Source of the DNA: Lachnospiraceae bacterium
GTDB taxonomy: Bacteria > Bacillota > Clostridia > Lachnospirales > Lachnospiraceae
Direction: 5' to 3'
Length of the DNA stretch: 64,000 nt
Assembly: GCA_017557525.1 (NCBI GenBank)
Contig: JAFYYN010000105.1
Coordinates: forward strand, 1 to 64,000
Part shown: one piece after another, positions 33,052 to 40,933 of the stretch
How positions within the stretch are numbered: position 1 is the first letter of the stretch
How the letters are laid out: each line of letters begins with the position of its first letter
Position numbers and translations under genes: made by a program
Notes under the pieces: generated by a model
Database searches by the model: none
What the model was told of the DNA's origin: nothing
The model's input: the letters and a program-made list of their open reading frames with translations, nothing else

Positions 33052-35277
33052 TTATACAGCCTCGTGGAAGGTACGGCTGATAACTTCCTTCTTCTGCTCT
33101 AATGTCAGTTTATTGAAGATAACCGCATACCCTGAAACACGGATTGTAAGTGTAGGATATTTCTCAGGGTTATTCATAGCATCGATAAGTGTCTCACGGT
33201 TAAGCACATTTACATTTAAGTGATGTGCACCCTGTGCAAAATAGCCATCTAAAATATTTATCAGGTTGCTGTACCTTTCCTCATCAGAGTGCCCTAAAGC
33301 CTGAGGTACAATTGAGAAGGTATTGCTTATGCCGTCCTTACAGGTCTTATAGGAAAGCTTTGCAACTGAATTAAGTGATGCCAGAGCACCGTTCCTGTCC
33401 CTGCCGTGCATGGGGTTTGCACCGGGAGCAAAAGGCTCGCCTGCACGTCTGCCGTCAGGAGTATTTCCCGTTTTCTTACCGTACATAACATTTGAAGTAA
33501 TGGTAAGAATAGACAATGTATGCTCAGCATTTCTGTAAGTAGGTATCTGCTGTAACTCATGCAGGAAAAGCTCTGTCTGCTCTTTTGCAATAGCGTCAAC
33601 CCTGTCGTCATCATTGCCATAGCAGGGGAACTCACCAACAGTTTCAAAATCCTTAATCAGACCATTTTCATCCTTTATAGCACGAACCTTTGCATATTTA
33701 ATTGCAGAAAGTGAATCCGCCAAAACAGAAAGTCCTGCCACACCAAATGCCATATAACGGTGAACATCCGTATCATGCAGCGCCATCTGGGTCTTCTCAT
33801 ATGCGTACTTGTCATGCATATAGTGGATCATGTTCATAGCTGTAACATAGGTCTTAGCCAGCCACTTACGGTAAAAACTCATGCGCTCCATAACCTTATC
33901 GTAATCAAGGTACTCATCCTCATAAACAGGCATTTCGGGACCAACCTGAGTATCGTATCTTTCGTCCTTGCCGCCGTTAAGACTCATGAGGAGAAGCTTA
34001 GCCAAGTTAGCGCGGGCACCGAAGAACTGCATATCCTTACCAAGTCTCATAGCAGATACACAACATGCGATACCGTAATCATCGCCGTAAACAGGACGCA
34101 TAACGTCATCATTCTCATACTGGATAGCGTGAGTATCGCATGAAACCTTAGCTGCAAAACGCTTGAAATTCTTAGGCAGTGCCTTGGAATAAAGTACGGT
34201 AAGGTTGGGCTCAGCTGAAGGTCCTAAGGTATAAAGAGTATTAAGGATACGGAAGGAATTCTTGGTAACAAGAGTCCTGCCATCCTCTCCCATACCGCCT
34301 ATTGACTCGGTGATCCACATAGGGTCACCTGCAAAAAGCTCGTTGTATTCAGGTGTACGAAGGTGTCTTGCCATACGGAGCTTCATAACAAAATCATCAA
34401 GGATTTCCTGGAGCTCGCTCTCTGTATATACACCGTTCTGTAAATCTCTTTCAAAATATATGTCAAGGAAGGTTGATGTACGGCCTAAGCTCATTGCTGC
34501 ACCGTTCTGCTCCTTGATGGCTCCAAGATATCCGAAGTACAACCACTGTACAGCCTCACGTGAATTGGTGGCAGGCTTTGAAATATCGATACCGTAAAGC
34601 AGAGCCATATCCTTTAATTTTCCTAAGAAATTAATCTGCTGGAAAAGTTCCTCCAAGCGGCGGATGCTTTCTGCATCTTGAAGTTCTGCACCAAGCCTAG
34701 CCTTATCCTTCTGCTTTTCCTCGATAAGCTTGTCAACGCCGTAAAGAGCCACACGTCTGTAATCGCCGATGATCCTGCCGCGGCCGTATGCATCAGGAAG
34801 TCCGGTGATGATACCTACATGGCGGGCTTTTCTGATTTCTTCATTATAAACACGGAATACTCCGTCATTATGAGTGGTACGATAGAGGAACTCCTCCTCT
34901 ACCTTTTCTGAAAGCTCGTAGCCATAAGCCTGACATGCCTTTCTGGTCATATTAAGACCGCCGAAGGGGTTAACGCCACGGCGTAAAGGACGGTCTGTCT
35001 GGAGACCGACGATAAGCTCCTTGTCCTTGTCAAGATAACCGGGCTTATAGTTAAGAAGTGAGGTTACGTGCTGTGTGTCAATATCGAGCACGCCGCCAAA
35101 ACGCTGCTCAAGCTCGAAGAGTCCTGAGAGCTTGTGCATTAATTCATTTGTTCTTTCTGTTGCTCCTGCAAGGAAACTCTCATCTCCCTCATATGGAGTA
35201 TAATTCTGTTGGATAAAATCCCTTACATTGATCTCATTTTTCCAAGTTTCACCTTTAAATCCTGCCCAAGCTTCCAT
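33052..35277 (-). CDS. pflB: Formate acetyltransferase (pyruvate formate-lyase)
   Basis: 741 residues, the expected size. It splits pyruvate with CoA into acetyl-CoA and formate without oxygen. Seen: start [20 protein letters not shown], the active-site Cys pair in [15 protein letters not shown], and the C-terminal glycyl radical loop [13 protein letters not shown]. The start at 35277 is preferred because GGAGG lies five bases upstream and relatives begin here. A ZTP riboswitch with terminator controls entry into the operon. pflA follows, separated by a hairpin repeat that may help keep PflB in excess over its activase. Confidence 0.97.
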   Translation of the reverse strand: MEAWAGFKGETWKNEINVRDFIQQNYTPYEGDESFLAGATERTNELMHKLSGLFELEQRFGGVLDIDTQHVTSLLNYKPGYLDKDKELIVGLQTDRPLRRGVNPFGGLNMTRKACQAYGYELSEKVEEEFLYRTTHNDGVFRVYNEEIRKARHVGIITGLPDAYGRGRIIGDYRRVALYGVDKLIEEKQKDKARLGAELQDAESIRRLEELFQQINFLGKLKDMALLYGIDISKPATNSREAVQWLYFGYLGAIKEQNGAAMSLGRTSTFLDIYFERDLQNGVYTESELQEILDDFVMKLRMARHLRTPEYNELFAGDPMWITESIGGMGEDGRTLVTKNSFRILNTLYTLGPSAEPNLTVLYSKALPKNFKRFAAKVSCDTHAIQYENDDVMRPVYGDDYGIACCVSAMRLGKDMQFFGARANLAKLLLMSLNGGKDERYDTQVGPEMPVYEDEYLDYDKVMERMSFYRKWLAKTYVTAMNMIHYMHDKYAYEKTQMALHDTDVHRYMAFGVAGLSVLADSLSAIKYAKVRAIKDENGLIKDFETVGEFPCYGNDDDRVDAIAKEQTELFLHELQQIPTYRNAEHTLSILTITSNVMYGKKTGNTPDGRRAGEPFAPGANPMHGRDRNGALASLNSVAKLSYKTCKDGISNTFSIVPQALGHSDEERYSNLINILDGYFAQGAHHLNVNVLNRETLIDAMNNPEKYPTLTIRVSGYAVIFNKLTLEQKKEVISRTFHEAV

Positions 35278-35402
35278 GTCTGCCTCCATTCTATTTTTCA
35301 AAAACTACCAACAAGTTCATCTTTAATACTCCATTCCGCTTTGCGGAACGGACCGGCATCACCTTTTTGCATTACTTTAATACCACTTCATAGCAATAAA
35401 GA

Positions 35403-35536
35403 GTATAACAAAAGGGCAGCGTTTTCAAAGAAAACACTGCCCAGACGGTCGGCTTAAATGATATAAGCATACTTATATCCGGAACAGACTCACCGTAGTT
35501 AAATCTACGAGTACTCATCCGTCAGAGCCCTGTTCC
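35403..35536 (-). ncRNA. ZTP (pfl-type) riboswitch with intrinsic terminator
   Basis: P1 GGAACAG/CTGTTCC (35530-35536 with 35481-35487) encloses CTGACGG, then a hairpin with CGTAG/CTACG and the conserved ACTACGGTGAGT (family ACCACGGGGAGC). A short hairpin (35460-35479) follows and then CCGTCTGGGCA (35438-35448; family CCGCCTGGGCA). GACGG (35519-35523) can pair with CCGTC as the family pseudoknot. The terminator stem GGGCAGTGTTTTC with its complement (35414-35442) and TTTTGTT overlaps the aptamer's 3' strand, so ligand binding should favour readthrough to pflB. ZTP signals low 10-formyl-THF; formate from PflB feeds that pool. Confidence 0.85.
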
Positions 35537-35543
35537 TATATTT

Positions 35544-35572
35544 AAGATAACATATTGGCATTACACTGTCAA
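35544..35572 (-). promoter_or_regulatory. pflB operon promoter
   Basis: TTGACA (35567-35572), 17 bases, TATCTT (35544-35549). The start near 35537 is the first base of the riboswitch P1. 35573-35624 and 35278-35402 hold no other gene; a small TTCCGC/GCGGAA hairpin sits near 35334-35348. Confidence 0.8.
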
Positions 35573-35624
35573 TATACAAAAAATTAAATTTCTATGATAT
35601 TAAATTGGTAAAAATGTCCAATTC

Positions 35625-37016
35625 TCATCTGTATCTGTTTTCCGGGTACTGCTTATAGTACTCTTCCTTATCCTCATACATTTTTGCATCTGCCTCGGCC
35701 ATGCATTCACGTATGTCAAATTTGCCCTCCCGGAAACTGAAGCCTACCGCAAAGCTTACCTCCTGATCGGCATCACAGATCTTACGAAGGCTTGCCAGCC
35801 TGTCCTCTACATATTCAAAAGTACAGTTTATACATATGATCATGAACTCATCTCCGCCGGCACGGTAGATATCTTCATCGACAAATACCTGCTGAAGGAT
35901 AGCCGCGCTTTTTTTGAGCAGCCTGTCTCCCGTTGCGTGTCCCAGGCAGTCATTGGTCTTTTTAAGGCCATTGAGATCGGCGAATATAATACCGATACTT
36001 GTGGGTACAATATAAACAGGATTATCAAACTCCTCCACACGATTGTTCATGGCGTTTCTGTTTTTGGTACCGGTAAGGATATCCATCGTTGAAAGCAGTT
36101 CCAGACGTGTAACCATCTGGTAATTGGCTATTCTCGATGCCAGGAAGAAAGCGGTCAGCTCCATAACTCCCTTGATCATAAGAGAATGCCTTACATCAAA
36201 GTTTGAAGCCCAGATGTAACCGACTAACTTTTCATTATACTTTAGTGGGAATAAGAACAGCGTTTTTACTCCGTTGCGGCTTAATGCCTTATACCAGACA
36301 GGATTTCTCTCTTTAATAACCTCCATATCCTGCTCATTTTTGATTATCAGACTGGCATTACCGGCGAGAGTCTCCTTCCAGCTTTCCACCGTAGCATAAA
36401 AGCCTTTGTTCATGCTCTCGGTAGTACGGGCAGCTACATAGCCTGATCTCATCGAGTCAGCAAGCACCAGAGATTCCCTGGCCTCTTCATCCACGACTAC
36501 TATACAGCATCTGCGGGCCTCACAAATGTTCCTGATATCAAGGATAACCTCATCAATGCACTCATTAAAATTCTTTGCTCCATGCAGCTTTATGCAGGCC
36601 GCAAGCACCCTTGAGGAAATATCCGGAGATACATCCGACATGATGCCGGCATTAGCCATCGGCTTTGCATCATATATGTACAGGCAGTACCCAATATTTT
36701 CCTTATCAGACCGTAGAGGCAGGAAATACATCTCCAGCCATACCCCATAGTCTTCCACTTCGATATATGAGTGATGAGGCTCAGATAAAACTGCACTTCT
36801 GTAACAGTAATCCTCAAAATTCAGGCTTTTGGGGAAAATCTCCTCATACGGCACATTTTCAGTATATTCCTTGCCCTCGAGCCTTTTTACCTCGTCCTGA
36901 TGAACCTTGTTGCCGGCGACTATTCTGATATTCCCATACTTTCCGTCATCAAGGATATCCACCGACATTATGCAGGCTTTAGATATGTAATTTTCAAGTA
37001 TGCTTTTATAATCCAT
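35625..37016 (-). CDS. GAF-GGDEF diguanylate cyclase
   Basis: About 463 residues. An N-terminal PAS-like region (about 1-115), a GAF-like domain (about 125-285, with CIVVVDEEARESLVLADS and FPLKYNEKLVGYIWASN), then a GGDEF domain (about 305-455) with MDILTGTKNRNAM, IIFADLNGLKKTND and the active loop YRAGGDEFMI. It makes c-di-GMP from two GTP. No RxxD inhibitory site is seen before the loop. There is no membrane segment, so sensing is cytoplasmic. I chose ATG 37016 because a pseudoknot candidate ends 15 bases before it; an ATG at 37028 is the alternative. Neither has a Shine-Dalgarno sequence. Confidence 0.9.
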   Translation of the reverse strand: MDYKSILENYISKACIMSVDILDDGKYGNIRIVAGNKVHQDEVKRLEGKEYTENVPYEEIFPKSLNFEDYCYRSAVLSEPHHSYIEVEDYGVWLEMYFLPLRSDKENIGYCLYIYDAKPMANAGIMSDVSPDISSRVLAACIKLHGAKNFNECIDEVILDIRNICEARRCCIVVVDEEARESLVLADSMRSGYVAARTTESMNKGFYATVESWKETLAGNASLIIKNEQDMEVIKERNPVWYKALSRNGVKTLFLFPLKYNEKLVGYIWASNFDVRHSLMIKGVMELTAFFLASRIANYQMVTRLELLSTMDILTGTKNRNAMNNRVEEFDNPVYIVPTSIGIIFADLNGLKKTNDCLGHATGDRLLKKSAAILQQVFVDEDIYRAGGDEFMIICINCTFEYVEDRLASLRKICDADQEVSFAVGFSFREGKFDIRECMAEADAKMYEDKEEYYKQYPENRYR

Positions 37017-37032
37017 AGTTTGTTTCATGTCG

Positions 37033-37075
37033 CAGGCATTTTACACATCGGTGACATGCCTGTATGACACCGATG
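37033..37075 (-). ncRNA. 5' UTR pseudoknot candidate, copy 2 (GAF-GGDEF)
   Basis: Minus strand order: CATCGGTG (37068-37075), five bases, CAGGCAT (37056-37062), GT, CACCGATG (37046-37053), six bases, ATGCCTG (37033-37039). Helix a has 8 pairs and helix b has 7. It begins about 20 bases after the predicted transcription start. Confidence 0.65.
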
Positions 37076-37100
37076 GAGCTTCTAAATTTTCACCGTTACC

Positions 37101-37129
37101 ATAATACAACTTATAACGTTTTTTGTAAA
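37101..37129 (-). promoter_or_regulatory. Promoter of the GAF-GGDEF gene
   Basis: TTTACA (37124-37129), 17 bases, TATTAT (37101-37106). The start near 37094 gives a leader of about 78 nt that consists mostly of the pseudoknot candidate. Confidence 0.7.
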
Positions 37130-37140
37130 TACTTTTATAT

Positions 37141-37186
37141 AAGTATAAAATAGCCGCTCCCCTTAAAGTACAAGGAAACGGCTATT
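37141..37186 (-). terminator. Terminator after the two small genes
   Basis: Stem AATAGCCG / CGGCTATT (37149-37156 with 37179-37186), extended by CCTT/AAGG pairs inside, and followed on the minus strand by TTTTATACTT. Confidence 0.8.
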
Positions 37187-37219
37187 TCACATATCATGCA
37201 ATTTCATTAGTCTAAAAAA

Positions 37220-37474
37220 TTATGACCAGTAAGGCTTCTGCTCGCTGTTGGATACGCCTTTCAGTTTTTCCTTAAACTCGTCCAGTATCTCGGTGTAGTC
37301 CTCGGCCTTATAATCCTTTATCTTCTTATTTTCGACAAGACTTTTAAGCGTCTCTTCAAACTTCTGTACGTCCTGAAGAGCCGTATCCTTGTAGTTGTTA
37401 GAAATATTCATTTTTATTTTTTCAATAAGAAGATCAAGCTGATTTTCCTCTTTGCTCTTGAAAAAAAGTCCCAT
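37220..37474 (-). CDS. Small helical protein of unknown function
   Basis: 84 residues, Lys/Glu-rich and predicted mostly helical from its heptad-like pattern (LLIEKIKMNISNNYKDTALQ, then FEETLKSLVENKKIKDYK). The start MGLFFKSKEE resembles other small cytosolic clostridial proteins. GGAGG precedes the ATG by seven bases. It follows the 98-residue gene after 13 bases, so the two form a small operon. No family is recognised. Confidence 0.75.
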   Translation of the reverse strand: MGLFFKSKEENQLDLLIEKIKMNISNNYKDTALQDVQKFEETLKSLVENKKIKDYKAEDYTEILDEFKEKLKGVSNSEQKPYWS

Positions 37475-37487
37475 GACACACCTCCGG

Positions 37488-37781
37488 TCAACCTTTGTTT
37501 ATCTCATTTAATGCGAACCGCTTTCCATGCGGTATAATTTCAAAATCCTTAAAATGTTCATCCATCCAGGCCACTGCTTCATCATAGCCCGCTGTGCTGA
37601 ACTCAAACTCTTGCTTAAGCTTTTTCTCGTCCGGTGTAGCATCAAAGCCAAACGGACCCGGATAGAGATAAGCCTCGAGCTTTTCCTCCTTCTTTTTAAG
37701 GGCGAAGGAAGTCCCGTTGTAGCTCCCGTAATATGGCTGGAGCTTTATATAATTTATTGAAATCGGCTTTTCAAACATCAT
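37488..37781 (-). CDS. Small conserved-looking protein of unknown function
   Basis: About 97 residues from the ATG at 37781 (AAAGGGATGG upstream). It begins with MMFEKPISINYIKLQPYYG and has an alternating strand/helix pattern with Pro/Gly/Phe-rich AYLYPGPFGFDATPDEKK. The C-terminus YDEAVAWMDEHFKDFEIIPH suggests a small alpha/beta fold. The annotation could start seven codons earlier at 37802, but that has no ribosome site. Co-transcribed with the 84-residue gene. The function is unknown. Confidence 0.7.
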   Translation of the reverse strand: MMFEKPISINYIKLQPYYGSYNGTSFALKKKEEKLEAYLYPGPFGFDATPDEKKLKQEFEFSTAGYDEAVAWMDEHFKDFEIIPHGKRFALNEINKG

Positions 37782-37827
37782 AATAAGACCATCCCTTTGC
37801 ATTAAAGATTATAGCAAAAATTTGCAT

Positions 37828-37863
37828 TAAAAAAACTGTACTTTTTTTACACAAAGTACAGTT
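37828..37863 (-). terminator. Terminator of the EIIC-type permease gene
   Basis: Stem AACTGTACTTT / AAAGTACAGTT with a T-rich tail (TTTTTTTAATG) on the minus strand, about 50 bases after the permease stop. Confidence 0.85.
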
Positions 37864-37913
37864 ATGATTATTCATATTTTTACTACATCTGTAGATTTTA
37901 TCAGATATACCTC

Positions 37914-39044
37914 TTAGTTAAGCTTAAGATCGTTTTCTTTGATCCAGTTCATTTTGCGTAGGATCATGCAGAATACTACTGAAAGGACTGCAGGAAGTAC
38001 GAAGCATACCAGTCCGAGACCTATCCAGTCAAATGCGGATACAGCAACGGTATCGATTATCTCACCGTCTGCATTCTTTATGAGCTGTGCTGCCCAGCCA
38101 TTATCGGCCCAGCCTGATATAACACCTATCTGGCCTACGAAACCGCATGTACCCATACCTGAAGAAATCGGAGCTCCGTTCATCTGAAGCTTAAAGATAC
38201 AGGTAGCTATGGGGCCTGTGATCGCACTTGCAAGTGTGGGCGGGATCCAGATTCTGGGATTCTTTACTATGTTGCCCATCTGGAGCATGCTTGTTCCGAT
38301 ACCCTGTGAAATAAGTCCGCCTACCTTATTTTCACGATAGCTCATAACCGCAAAGCCAACCATCTGAGCACAGCAGCCTGCTACTGCTGCTCCGCCGGCT
38401 AGCCCTGTCAGGGATAACGCCGCACATATTGCTGCTGAACTAATGGGTAATGTAAGTGCCATACCTACTATGACTGAAACGACGATACCCATAAGGAATG
38501 GCTGCTGATCTGTAGCCCACCTGATGATCTCACCTACCGAATTGGCTATATCACCGATGGTAGGTGCTGTACATACCGAAAGGCCTACACCTGAGCCTAT
38601 AGCTACAAGAGGTGTTACCAAAATATCAACTTTTGTCTGCTTGGAAACCAGTTTTCCCAGCTCAGTAGAGATGATAGCGATAAAGAATACTGCCAGAGGT
38701 CCGCCTGCCCCACCTAATGTGTTTGCTGCATTTCCTACTGCAAGCATTGAGAAAATAACAAGGGGTGATGCTTTAAGCGCGTATGCTATGGCCACTGCCA
38801 TTGCAGGGCCTGCCATTGCCTTTGCATAGTTGCCCATGTTTACAAGGAATTCGATATTGAGCTGCTGTCCTAATGTTCCGATGATCGTTCCGATCAGCAG
38901 TGAAGCAAATAGTCCCTGTGCCATGGCGCTCATTGCGTCGACGAAATACCTCTTAGCAGAAATCTCGATGTTCTGCTTCTTCAAGAATGCCTTAAGCTTG
39001 CTGTCCTGTGTCTGATCAACTGCTTTTTTCTCTTCTGTTGCCAT
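37914..39044 (-). CDS. PTS EIIC-like membrane permease (PTS_EIIC_2 type)
   Basis: 376 residues with about ten hydrophobic segments. Pattern of the stand-alone EIIC_2 family: start KRYFVDAMSAMAQGLFASLL, GNYAKAMAGPAMAVAIAYAL, VDILVTPLVAIGSGVGLSV, and the Gly-rich NGAPISSGMGTCGFVGQIGV. EIIA and EIIB partners are not encoded nearby and no EIIB Cys motif is fused, so whether it transports by phosphotransfer is unclear. It lies downstream of nagB on the same strand but with nagB's terminator and its own possible promoter between. An amino-sugar substrate is a guess from context. Confidence 0.85.
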   Translation of the reverse strand: MATEEKKAVDQTQDSKLKAFLKKQNIEISAKRYFVDAMSAMAQGLFASLLIGTIIGTLGQQLNIEFLVNMGNYAKAMAGPAMAVAIAYALKASPLVIFSMLAVGNAANTLGGAGGPLAVFFIAIISTELGKLVSKQTKVDILVTPLVAIGSGVGLSVCTAPTIGDIANSVGEIIRWATDQQPFLMGIVVSVIVGMALTLPISSAAICAALSLTGLAGGAAVAGCCAQMVGFAVMSYRENKVGGLISQGIGTSMLQMGNIVKNPRIWIPPTLASAITGPIATCIFKLQMNGAPISSGMGTCGFVGQIGVISGWADNGWAAQLIKNADGEIIDTVAVSAFDWIGLGLVCFVLPAVLSVVFCMILRKMNWIKENDLKLN

Positions 39045-39109
39045 TTTTCTGTCCTTTCTCTTTTTCCGGGTTTTAACACCAAGTGATCATCCCATTAATA
39101 CACCTTGTC

Positions 39110-39138
39110 CTAATAGCAAATCTACACTTTTTAAGCAA
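39110..39138 (-). promoter_or_regulatory. Possible promoter of the EIIC-type permease
   Basis: TTGCTT (39133-39138), 17 bases, TATTAG (39110-39115), located just after the nagB terminator. Confidence 0.45.
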
Positions 39139-39142
39139 ATGT

Positions 39143-39172
39143 AAAAACAGGAGTTGCAAAATGCAACTCCTG
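39143..39172 (-). terminator. Terminator of nagB
   Basis: A perfect 11-bp stem CAGGAGTTGCA / TGCAACTCCTG with a 3-base loop, followed on the minus strand by TTTTT. Confidence 0.92.
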
Positions 39173-39238
39173 CCTCATAATAAAATCTCTTGGTATTTTT
39201 TATTCAGCGCAAATACATTAAGTTGCATTTGCACATTA

Positions 39239-40027
39239 TCATAACCTCTCTGACCTATAAATGTCAAGGAAATATTTATAAGTATCTACTTTTAATTCTC
39301 CACAAGCCTGCTCGTCGCATGCGATGATGGCATTGTTATGGAGCTGCAGAGCGCTTAATGTCCACATCTGTGATACTCCGCCCTCTACTACTGCTGCAAG
39401 AGCTCTTGCCTTGTTATGTCCATTGATAAGGATCATAACCTCTTTAGAATCTGTTACTGTACCAACGCCTACTGAGAGTGCCTTTGCAGGTACCTGCTCA
39501 GGATCATTGTCGAAGAATCTGGAATTTACGATACGGGTGTCTTCGGTAAGGTCACGTACACCTGTGCGTGAGTTAAGTGATGTAAAGGGCTCGTTAAATG
39601 CGATATGTCCGTCTACACCGCAGCCGCCCATGAAGAGATCGATGCCGCCATAAGACTTAATCTTCTCTTCGTATCTTGCACACTCAGCCTCAGGATCTTC
39701 TGCAAGTCCGTTTAAGATATTGATATTCTCTCTGGGGATATCAATATGGTTAAAAAGATTGTCATGCATGAAATACCAGTAGCTCTCGTGATGCTCCTTG
39801 GGAAGTCCAACATACTCATCCATGTTAAAGGTTACAACATTCTTAAAGGTAACACGACCTGCCTTGTTAGCCTCTACGAGGTTCTTGTAAACACCAATAG
39901 GTGAAGAACCTGTAGGAAGACCTAAGATGAAAGGTCTGTTCTCTTTGTGGTTGTTGATAGCCTTGATGATGTACTCAGCTGCCCACTTACTCATTTTCTC
40001 GTAGTTTTCCTGGATAATTACCTTCAT
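39239..40027 (-). CDS. nagB: Glucosamine-6-phosphate deaminase
   Basis: 262 residues, the family length. It converts glucosamine-6-phosphate to fructose-6-phosphate and ammonia. Seen: start [20 protein letters not shown], substrate loop [38 protein letters not shown] with the general base Asp, and [18 protein letters not shown] with the catalytic His. AAGGAC precedes the ATG. It is the last gene of the glmM-gntR-nagB run and ends at a strong terminator. Confidence 0.97.
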   Translation of the reverse strand: MKVIIQENYEKMSKWAAEYIIKAINNHKENRPFILGLPTGSSPIGVYKNLVEANKAGRVTFKNVVTFNMDEYVGLPKEHHESYWYFMHDNLFNHIDIPRENINILNGLAEDPEAECARYEEKIKSYGGIDLFMGGCGVDGHIAFNEPFTSLNSRTGVRDLTEDTRIVNSRFFDNDPEQVPAKALSVGVGTVTDSKEVMILINGHNKARALAAVVEGGVSQMWTLSALQLHNNAIIACDEQACGELKVDTYKYFLDIYRSERL

Positions 40028-40084
40028 TTTATCGTCCTTCTTTCATTTTATTTGATCCCCCGTACGGTAGAGGGATATTTACTT

Positions 40085-40813
40085 TTACAGACGGAAGGCG
40101 AATATATCGCCTCTTATGTACTGCCTTGACGTATGGAGGGGGCGTCCCTTTTTGTCATATATTACTTCGTGGAGAAACATTACTGCGGAATCAGGTTCGA
40201 TCTTTAACAACCGAGCTACATTCGGTGAGGCTTTTTTTAGAGAAATGACATGTGTAGCCTGTGCGGGCTCTGTACCGCATTCCTCAAGCAGATTATAAAG
40301 CGAACCGTTTAAGTCGCTTTCAAGCAGATAGGAGTATGCCATTGAAAAATGGTTTTCCTCCAGTATGACCGGTACTCCGTCTGCATAATGAATCCTCAAT
40401 GTCTCTACTACCCTGCTGCCACATGACACTCCCAGCTCTTCCTCATCTATTGAGCTGGCCGGTATAGTTTTCTGGTCGAGCACCTTGGTGGACGGCTTTT
40501 TGCCATTCATTCTACAGGTGTCGTGAAAGCTGTTTACCTCATGCAGCTTTCTCCTTATAGCCGGTACCGTAACAAAGGTGCCTTTTCCCTGCTTTTTTTC
40601 GAGTATCCCCTGCTTTTCGAGCTCGGAGATTGCCTTTCGAACCGTAATGCGGCTCACCCCGTATGTGGTACACATTTCCTGCTCGGCAGGGATCCTCGTA
40701 CCCACATGAAGCTCTCCGTTGCTGATACTGTTTTTTATTTTCTGCATCAGCTGAATATAGAGCGGCTTGGAGGTGTCACTATTAAGTTTTGTATCTATTG
40801 TTTTTTCCTGCAT
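40085..40813 (-). CDS. GntR-family regulator with UTRA domain, NagR-like
   Basis: 242 residues. N-terminal winged helix (KPLYIQLMQKIKNSISNGEL, then AEQEMCTTYGVSRITVRKAI, LEKKQGKGTFV) and a C-terminal UTRA effector domain (about 100-240). The HutC/NagR subfamily senses sugar phosphates. Its position between glmM and nagB suggests it responds to glucosamine-6-phosphate or GlcNAc-6-phosphate and controls amino-sugar use. AAGGA lies 8 bases before the ATG. No obvious NagR-type operator was found in the adjoining 57-base gap. Confidence 0.9.
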   Translation of the reverse strand: MQEKTIDTKLNSDTSKPLYIQLMQKIKNSISNGELHVGTRIPAEQEMCTTYGVSRITVRKAISELEKQGILEKKQGKGTFVTVPAIRRKLHEVNSFHDTCRMNGKKPSTKVLDQKTIPASSIDEEELGVSCGSRVVETLRIHYADGVPVILEENHFSMAYSYLLESDLNGSLYNLLEECGTEPAQATHVISLKKASPNVARLLKIEPDSAVMFLHEVIYDKKGRPLHTSRQYIRGDIFAFRL

Positions 40814-40834
40814 TCGTAGAATCCTTTACTTTTG

Positions 40835-40885
40835 ACACCTCATCAGTCAGCCTTTGGCTGACAGCTTCCCTTCAAGGTGAAGCCT
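40835..40885 (-). repeat. Dispersed two-hairpin repeat, copy 6, upstream of gntR
   Basis: Minus strand: hairpin one GCTTCACCTTGAAGGGAAGC, hairpin two GTCAGCC-AAA-GGCTGAC, then TGATGAGGTGTC. It lies in the glmM-gntR gap, 21 bases before the gntR ATG, which has its own AAGGA site. Confidence 0.85.
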
Positions 40886-40933
40886 ATGCTGCATGGTGTG
40901 TTTGCCCAAAGAAGAAGGCTTAAAGTCTATGGA

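Noticed and set aside
35446..35536. GGATGAGTACTC considered as a hammerhead ribozyme core
   Set aside because: The CUGAUGA and GAAA core is absent, while the conserved bases and pseudoknot fit the ZTP class.
35481..35536. GGAACAG/CTGTTCC considered as a tRNA acceptor stem
   Set aside because: The enclosed length is only 56 bases and no anticodon or T arm is present.
37033..37075. Pseudoknot before GGDEF considered as a c-di-GMP or preQ1 riboswitch
   Set aside because: Conserved bases of c-di-GMP-I/II are missing. preQ1-I is smaller with an A-rich tail pairing to the ribosome site, which is absent here.
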